The notes beneath the pieces are model-generated. The model was not told where the DNA came from and ran no database searches. It saw only the letters and a program-made list of their open reading frames with translations. From Diplonema japonicum (lineage: Eukaryota > Euglenozoa > Diplonemea > Diplonemida > Diplonemidae): DNA of 64,000 bases. Position 1 is the stretch's first letter. Each line of letters opens with the position of its first letter. The position numbers and the translations under genes were made by a program. The stretch lies in NCBI GenBank assembly GCA_964019335.1, contig OZ025665.1, positions 186,001 to 250,000 on the forward strand, in the 5' to 3' direction. Positions 60,801-64,000 of this stretch are shown piece after piece.

Positions 60801-61569
60801 CTGAGGCACTGCCAGTCTCCGTCCCCGTTGGAACAGTTGCTGTGTAGCTGCCTGAAAGAGTCGGCATTGTGGCCGAGGCCGTGGCAGTGAGCGACTGAGA
60901 GGGCAGGGTGAGGGTCAGCGTGATAGTAGGCAGTGTTTCGGTGGCTGAAGCAGTTACAGTGCGCACCGTGAGTGTCAGGGTAAAAGTGCTCGTGATAGTG
61001 GGGACTGTGAGGGAGACAGTGGGAAGTGTTTCGGTCCCTGTAGATGTGAGGAGCGTCGCCGAAACGCTAGAAGTGGGTATAGTTTCAGACTGCGAGAACG
61101 ACTCTGAGAATGTAATGGTCTGACTAGGAATACTGAGTGACTGTGTCACGGTGATGCTGCCTGTGCCAGTGGGTGTGATCTCGAAAGTTGTTGTAGCAGT
61201 ATCGGAGCCTGTAAGCGATGCTGTGATGCTAGCTGTGCCACTCCACAGCGTCATGCTAGCTGATCCAGTAGCCGTCTCCGTCAATGTAGAGCTAGACGTC
61301 AAGCTCACAGTCGCAGTTGCAGTTGGCACGCTAAGAGTGAAAGTTGCAGTCTGGCTTGGCAGTGTAGCACTCATACTCCGCGTACTTGAAACACTAATGC
61401 TCTCTGTGCTCGTCATCATCGTGACAGACTGGCTGCCTGTGAGAGACCATGACGCAGTCGGTGTGTCAAGCGTGATACTTGCACTGCTTGTCAACGAGCT
61501 AGACGGGAGAGTCTCAGTGAGTGTCTGTGTCGCAGTACCGAACGCTGCTACCCACACCACCCATTGCAT
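51808..61569 (-). CDS. giant mucin-like surface protein with two families of Cys modules
   Basis: A single frame of 3,253 residues from ATG at 61569. A short hydrophobic start (MQWVVWVAAFGTA) looks like a signal peptide. Residues about 12-270 are a Ser/Thr stalk of TxTxTxS type, probably heavily O-glycosylated. From about 380 to 1285 follow modules of roughly 110-130 residues with the pattern DKLFLVPANTSLC, then WxVCF or YxVCYxxxxxxW. From about 1385 to 2640 follow beta modules with GDTFTV and a CxxC or near-CxxC pair, as in PCKHC, VCDSC, SCVKC, ECTGC, RSCFAC, ACERC and QCTTC. Many NxS/T sites occur. The C-terminus (DSAACHLFSFYLFIVICLPVV split here as DSAAC and a hydrophobic end) resembles a GPI-anchor signal or a short membrane anchor. 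Probably a cell-surface adhesion or coat protein; no named family is recognised. Confidence 0.7.
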   Translation of the reverse strand: MQWVVWVAAFGTATQTLTETLPSSSLTSSASITLDTPTASWSLTGSQSVTMMTSTESISVSSTRSMSATLPSQTATFTLSVPTATATVSLTSSSTLTETATGSASMTLWSGTASITASLTGSDTATTTFEITPTGTGSITVTQSLSIPSQTITFSESFSQSETIPTSSVSATLLTSTGTETLPTVSLTVPTITSTFTLTLTVRTVTASATETLPTITLTLTLPSQSLTATASATMPTLSGSYTATVPTGTETGSASVSETGTSSFTQEGEVMYGAEIIERQVMERADLLVAGTQFRARMWLAGSRLGRYEQMLLNLSSGESGMKLARGGDLCNESAVVVVSGVQQLVVDLSAYHNESNIGSDAVADVGYATFVAPMFQFKLCVRVCGMCGWVELSNTTVYNTTGHVVWWEHTLQGRTPHAGEFIKLKVTTDSLLTHPLDNTPWFGDVLKLVPYGKLCATDGIKDTRSVLDNLAWKDSLASVFGDLNERPARDINPNSNTTYAWLMLPPIKGSWSVCVDLAARRDKTGFTHVPSWMFIYESNLTSNTESLLTMASEYLWEDTKATRAAYRSFEVQSLVPISTRPFSEGGSRLRLSGDCFQSLGAPYELEDLGTVYSAYSSSTVYNPVARIRVPISHGKYYVCIQGAPSVPWSAAGTVLVTDATKLNVTFDTHDTRTLTWGPFTISLTTGNSEVFTGRIKMVVGDLGCWDPGMVDLRSIDSGNTSSFTMYLEYPPVAQWGYTVCYETPLGWDIAADRYGGLRLMVVPRPAMQMTWDDKTAGTWAVVTVSTSKAIFDTQEGRDKLFLVPANTSLCHDPYDRAFAYSLLSAVNPDMHGTSLSTTGYAALTVPQPVSGGWRVCFAQENKNWIDLGTAVSTPAVLLRYAATTPYYTEASLWQGGVVHNMSIISVSGLALQPGDSFKLTVGSCHTTAISNTAITGLSSYELTTHFHVFELPVNNITRHYSVCYRYGTGNWQLVGAPVYVKPLDAYYHARVPVVYKGMLVLDVFVQEGMDTHPGRDKVYLIPNTEICNAQGVKNRLFEVTDLGPGDWVGQRRAVATVMMLNVNVGQRMKVCWWDAASEVLFRLPGEPLVVQVSPLTQTAISGRYLSSNGNVFTGIEALTSAGLAVSVHGTNVSDRDRAVLVTSRDCSTTPVEIAAVVNASETSVYLRMMTPFTLGTYHTCYYHSTLRTWLLPPGSLDSFSMEKTPLSFVASPFKGLHLYDFTSQNGVPQGSLAASDTLRLVPTSAQFCGSSMGVPVSFVSATGVVAQYNMSVTAEEYYVCYKREVTNMVPGGVWIVLGNRETLGHTWDNVPEGEKILVVSSSTDRALQGEVFSVTVKYVMRTSETVIRSAFDEVNVVVVGGILEVLSRNCYLQQGVVELRVVVTQRCPSACNLYATTSHAVSSVVTVDIYSNAVQSTALVPRPVELATHVSNIADMYLGDWFSVTAYSQDAAKDAVLTKSTFTITSPSLLVCKTASGMQVPPCIVTSIVGATALQLRFEEDKQADYQLHVNNKTLRLRMKSQLSSPLLISTIETSGARTWGYEEHLPLQTVNLTTTSYLVADTVYMVAVHLQDVAYGEAANTPISCYSETVGVECSGMLNRGHGNVSLMLSGTCSYGCSVCLTTRHVEACIVGVIHSLSGLHLRVTTGHAVAVGDTMFTVTAYDKYDRARWLSGPLWISVYPASDTLGTALYEAHHNTSLVGGYANMTVRFTLPCKHCLVRVIHLPSGTQSTAIPITIHEPGLILTTDVSYANSGVGDTFTVDVRLSTPDGTPTRHVQGLWVTASGPFSMEGTQNVFRDSAAMFRIKPLAVCDSCAVFFSVDMGGRVLQTNMTVTVHSYQVIRSMRIIEMSSMLVLIQEGWVRMEAGRVVFVAVEALGVLGDRINHQRNTTITLAGPSSTIDGLGVLHITTGGASRNMINGVTQFDFTMTSSCVKCRLTVESDGVTLSFWVTAIAPATNITSLTPFPLSQSVSTWSLPITVTPLTQTGAFAFDATLVTTLQVLTFRGTPATHTFLCRGRCTQVSATTFNISLAPLTLDQRLSPQLYSASFQLFSSVSGNFLVNLTSQGLSWQGGISWTPLKVVGHFSVDVPLHRTDHLSYQWPQIVHPHHVSTIPLSNSFSAVTAAANKQIARGVPYPLRFLVTDSERGAIGTNADMIAVRMLSTVGCGGMSMLIDGEAAPMTTPLLGGERVLSMVHESECTGCQFVVSYMSTANISLAERVRIYTSWDVVPASPSYPMFSGWEVLNMTWVVGAPHVVTLHAAHTMGQPGSILAHPLQSLTAYVEAHPLSSGTMTTATVFEDISVVMETDGKVTITALRSCFACKIMVFIPRQGEVLPVRVPLRGVDGEVFTFTARATHLVLKAEQVVTARVPFYVKLTASDIVNNTDWFFDRKVTIAKESGVGGSCGGVLKILGQKWMDGVHVAKLMWMRACERCSMAITVSGMPRVLHVTRVRTVPSKIVTTAPLLQPTWRTVESTLLVHFQVTDDWGDFSDEDQHVSADSITTKSSPEYGTALVTHSNLTIGAGSGSVALAFLSPAAELTVTLTVDTPSGPVIGILVARTQVIPQNGSLPEFTFVLPSSVPTRLPYIFPISIKHQGLLVGITGILTVQLTGSAYHIKVTLGMGVVHIPEQCTTCTIPAILMMDGVGDKSIMLSWQPVTATLLQSSFIPHDVLATTQYLYTLTAVTAENQTDTTVSAQLVISVFAQMEHVEKNYTVQLESGVGTVYLGLPPGDVNITVHNTSETLLKIPEARAIRAIEVTLAFENFPTETSYGAAGEHSWHYPMDVHVVFSKQPYNVSVVARDVAGQLSGMGTVCLSGVTLHDSEICASMADGRAFFIVSFSSSATYNTLRAAVMGGNGNADVLVQAVAVPQKLTFGYIPLYYVVGADITLRLQAANEHGEHSSAQWYGPLVCVVSEGAVVLREGCQQMIGSVASFEATSTAKGSVALTVLSTPFFEGLHVDVTVEEIAGLRVSVKSAVVWRVMMLEVSVVTAEGSVVVGDNSSYITGTTDAWNTLDWTNGARQQTVNGVAVFEVTPLVPGLVTATFSDGVREVSVGIEVANGSSSEASAVMQVGVATWNTPNKVDVALFKNAVANVVGLNPASVYIDLICNSQGVQCIGGVAGQRESNVLESQGVVIDFYLLLSEQDKTPGVPLSDTSAELVKTLESKIQSNIRSCAAGSCTGPLSVLQFTSFTFSSSPAPYAVPYEHSLTLPTRTTTLLFVEDVAIDSAACHLFSFYLFIVICLPVV
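60740..61536 (-). repeat. Ser/Thr-rich stalk of the surface protein
   Basis: About 265 residues, mostly Ser, Thr, Val, Leu, Ala and Gly in alternating TxTxS order, without exact tandem units. Confidence 0.8.
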
Positions 61570-61671
61570 CGTGCATCATAAATGTGTAACTGTGGTAACA
61601 TCAGCTCAGCTGTCTGCTCTGTTGTGGAATAATAAGCAGCTAAATCTACGTACTGCAACAACACGGAAGTG

Positions 61672-64000
61672 TCATATGACGGCTGCTATTGAAGTTCGTT
61701 TACTGAATACCGAATGCCTATTCTGCACGATCCTAAGATTCAAGGACAGCGCACTCTCAAGCTCGATGATAGCATTCTCTGACACACGAAAATTGTTGGT
61801 GACGTTCACACGACACAGCTTCCTGTTACCTTTCACTGCGTGAACCAGACAGCGCACGCCAGCATCTGTAAAAGAGTTCTTACAAAGGGAGACAGAGGTT
61901 ATGCTGCGATGCGAAACAAGGACATCGGCTAGCTCTTTGACGGCAGTGTCGCCTATGTCATTCTCGTCGAGGTTCACAGTCTTGCACGTGGTGCTAGCAT
62001 TAAAAGCACCTAGCAGTGAGTGCATATGGATATCTGTCAAAGAAGACTTTGAGAGGTCCATGTGTTCCTGTAGTGGTAACGGGCTACGAAGGCATACCGT
62101 GGCAGGGTCGTTGGACAAGACACGGGGAATCACCTCCTGGAGCCTTCCCCGTAAACTCTCTCCAGGTACAATGTAGATTTTCTTCTTGTTACGAAATGAT
62201 GCCGGATGTGTGGTTTTAATCCATTCCTGCGCAAAGGTCTTCACAGACACCACATCTTCAGTCGGCAGAAGCGGTTTGCTTTCAATTGCAGGCAGCATCG
62301 GCTTTGCGGGTGGTACGTGACTGTTGAGCTGTTGCATTGTTGAATTAGCGGAATCTCTGCGTTGTGCCTGCTTCAACCGCCTTGAGATGTAGTTCCCTTG
62401 GAACTCATTGCACCTCTCTTCGGGGGTCAGATCCTTTCTCCGCAGTTTTTCCTTCAGCACCAACTGGTACGCTTCTTTCTTGGTTGCCATGTACCTCTCT
62501 TTCCAGCTGTTCCGCTTTTTTTCGTGTCGAGTCATCAGTGCCTCTCGCTCTTCCAATTCGTGCTGCAGGCGCTTCTGGTGGGCGATCCGCTTTTCCTCCC
62601 ACACTCTTTGTCCCGTTTTGATGTGCATTTCCTTGACGCTTGCGGGGGCTAAAACCACGATTTGTTGTCGGGCGTCCTCTTCCTCTTCTTCGATCTGGAT
62701 GTGTAGTGCGCAATGTCTAATCCAATCCATACCTTTGCTCTCCTTGATAATGCGTCGTTCTCTGCCGTGTTTCGTTCTTGTGCCTGCTTCGAGACGAATG
62801 CTGTGTAAGTTTTCTTCCATTCAGCCTGCAGCTCTAAATCGATTGCGTACATGAGATCGATCTCATGCCGCGCTGTCATGTTGCATTGGTTAAGCCGCTC
62901 CTGTTTGATTCGCATCTTGGCTGCGACCTTTCCCTTTATGGTCTCGTGCTCTGCTACCAACGAAAGCTTCTCTTCTGTCTCCACATCTTCCACATCGCCG
63001 CGGGACACTCCTTCCTCAGTCATGGTGACATGGGACTCTTGGATGAGCATTCTCAGGATCTTGTCCTCCCACGCCTGTTTCTCTTTCCAAATAACTTGCC
63101 TCTGTCGCAACAACGGCCTGACGACAGACCTCGTCACTGCACCAAGCCATACACGCTGCATCAGTTTCAAAGCAATCCTCCTTTGTAGAATGAGGATTCT
63201 TGCCCACTTCCGTGTAAGTCGCCCCCTCCATGCGCTTTGAATCTTTATGGCGTTCTTGATAGGCCCTTCAGATAGCTTCTGTACCTTGCGCCGCCCTTTC
63301 ATCGCTCGCCCTGTTTCCTGTAGCATCGTCACAGCATTGAAGAGCTTGCGAGTGTGGTACTGTTCAGAGACGAGAAGCCGCACAAAGAGCCCTCTGCAGC
63401 ACCTGCGAAGCATGCCCTTCGCGTAGTTTCTCCCATCGATCTTCTTGTGGAACCGTTTCCTTTCCATATGCCCTTTCCAAAACGCGGAGATGGTTGTCAC
63501 GGCTTCTCGCGCACGCACAATGAAGGCAGTGTACCATTTCTGCATCTTGTAGGCGCGCCATCGTGTCTGGATGATGGATGCCATGTGGTTCACATGCTCG
63601 AAAAGCTTTCGCCGTTTCTCGTTTTCCAAGCTCACCCGCGTCAGGTGCCCGCGAACCATCTTTTGGATGTCAGTCGCGCTGTAGTTCTGTTGCTCTAGGG
63701 CGGTTCGCAGTTCTCTTGCCTCGTTCCTTGCGGCATGCAAACGTGCTTGTTCCTTCCGGGAGTACCTACATTTTACGTGTCTTTGTGTAGTTGACACTTT
63801 AGCAACGTAAGTACACCATGTCTGCTTGAAGGCCTTGTGATACGTATGGTATCGAAACATTACTTGGATTGCATGAGCTGCGGACATTTGCCGTTTGACG
63901 CTCTGCCGTGCCTGCCAACCTCTGTACCACCTTTGGAGCATCATGATAGCGGTGTCCTCCATGGCTACGTAGTGCAATGCTAGCTTGCGCTGTAGCATTT
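61672..64000 (-). CDS. IQ-motif and leucine-rich-repeat protein, 5' end beyond the window
   Basis: Two exons, 64000-62733 and 62694-61672, join across a 38-nt phase-0 intron to give at least 762 residues. An ATG at 63998 is in frame but falls inside the IQ array, so the true start is probably upstream. The first 300 residues hold at least five IQ-like motifs that would bind calmodulin or centrin, for example IMMLQRWYRGWQARQ, IQKMVRGHLTR, IIQTRWRAYKMQ and KIQSAWRGRLTRKWA. A charged helical middle with a Glu run at the splice junction follows. The last 130 residues are ribonuclease-inhibitor-type LRRs (KTVNLDENDIGDTAVKELAD, SVSLCKNSFTDAGVRCL). IQ plus LRR is common in protist axonemal and cytoskeletal proteins; no specific orthologue is claimed. 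Confidence 0.75.
62695..62732 (-). other. intron, 38 nt, phase 0
   Basis: GTATGG after AAG, ending CATCCAG before ATC. Both flanking frames overlap it, and its removal joins SRRAK to IEEEEE. Confidence 0.85.

Noticed and set aside
61672-62820. A separate LRR gene overlapping the IQ-motif gene
   Set aside because: The overlap contains a 38-nt GT-AG intron in phase 0, so the two are exons of one gene.
1-64000. tRNA, rRNA, CRISPR, prokaryotic operon signals or an integrated virus
   Set aside because: No cloverleaf, rRNA core, spaced direct-repeat array, ribosome-binding sites or viral hallmark genes were seen; the genes are eukaryotic with spliceosomal introns.
1-64000. Reassigned stop codons
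   Set aside because: TAA, TAG and TGA all end genes or interrupt introns, and none is needed as a sense codon in the long exons.

Overview
The window is eukaryotic nuclear DNA, most likely from a flagellated protist. It encodes a central-apparatus protein (CFAP65), a kinesin, an Sfi1-like protein, a mitochondrial complex III chaperone, a PPR protein and a PHTF-family membrane protein. The genes are large and carry very short spliceosomal introns, and homopolymer runs fill the gaps. All nine genes lie on the minus strand and read right to left. A polycistronic, euglenozoan-like layout would explain that, but 64 kb is too little to name the lineage.

Layout in transcription order, right to left: (1) 61672-64000, an IQ-motif/leucine-rich-repeat protein cut by the right edge; (2) 51808-61569, a 3,253-residue mucin-like surface protein; (3) 48730-51714, an Sfi1-like Trp-rich repeat protein; (4) 47414-48474, a four-exon Cbp3/UQCC1-type chaperone; (5) 46050-47243, a PPR-like protein; (6) 13361-45685, a six-exon giant gene; (7) 10796-12924, a PHTF-family membrane protein; (8) 2291-7066, CFAP65; (9) 1-549, the 3' part of an unrecognised multi-exon gene. 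Between (8) and (9) lies a 1.7-kb patch of mobile-element debris with a period-31 minisatellite, an inverted unit, a CCHC zinc-knuckle remnant and a 27-bp palindrome. The stretch 7067-10795 is homopolymer-rich and shows no supportable gene.

The standout is the giant gene. Joining six exons across five introns of 33-62 nt, all in phase 0, gives one protein of about 10,706 residues. In order it has a kinesin motor, a short coiled coil, about 5,700 residues of Ala-rich helical super-repeats, about 1,500 residues of coiled coil, a long run of FN3-like beta modules, an acidic run, a PH-like domain, an inositol-5-phosphatase-like domain that appears catalytically dead, and a C-terminal dysferlin-type (DysF) domain. 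I know of no described kinesin with this architecture. It looks like a microtubule motor tied by an extremely long tether to a membrane- or phosphoinositide-binding tail.

Thirteen introns could be placed by reading-frame continuity, and in one case also by family similarity. All are 33-62 nt and all fall between codons (phase 0), and 12 of 13 upstream exons end in G. Five genes show no sign of splicing.
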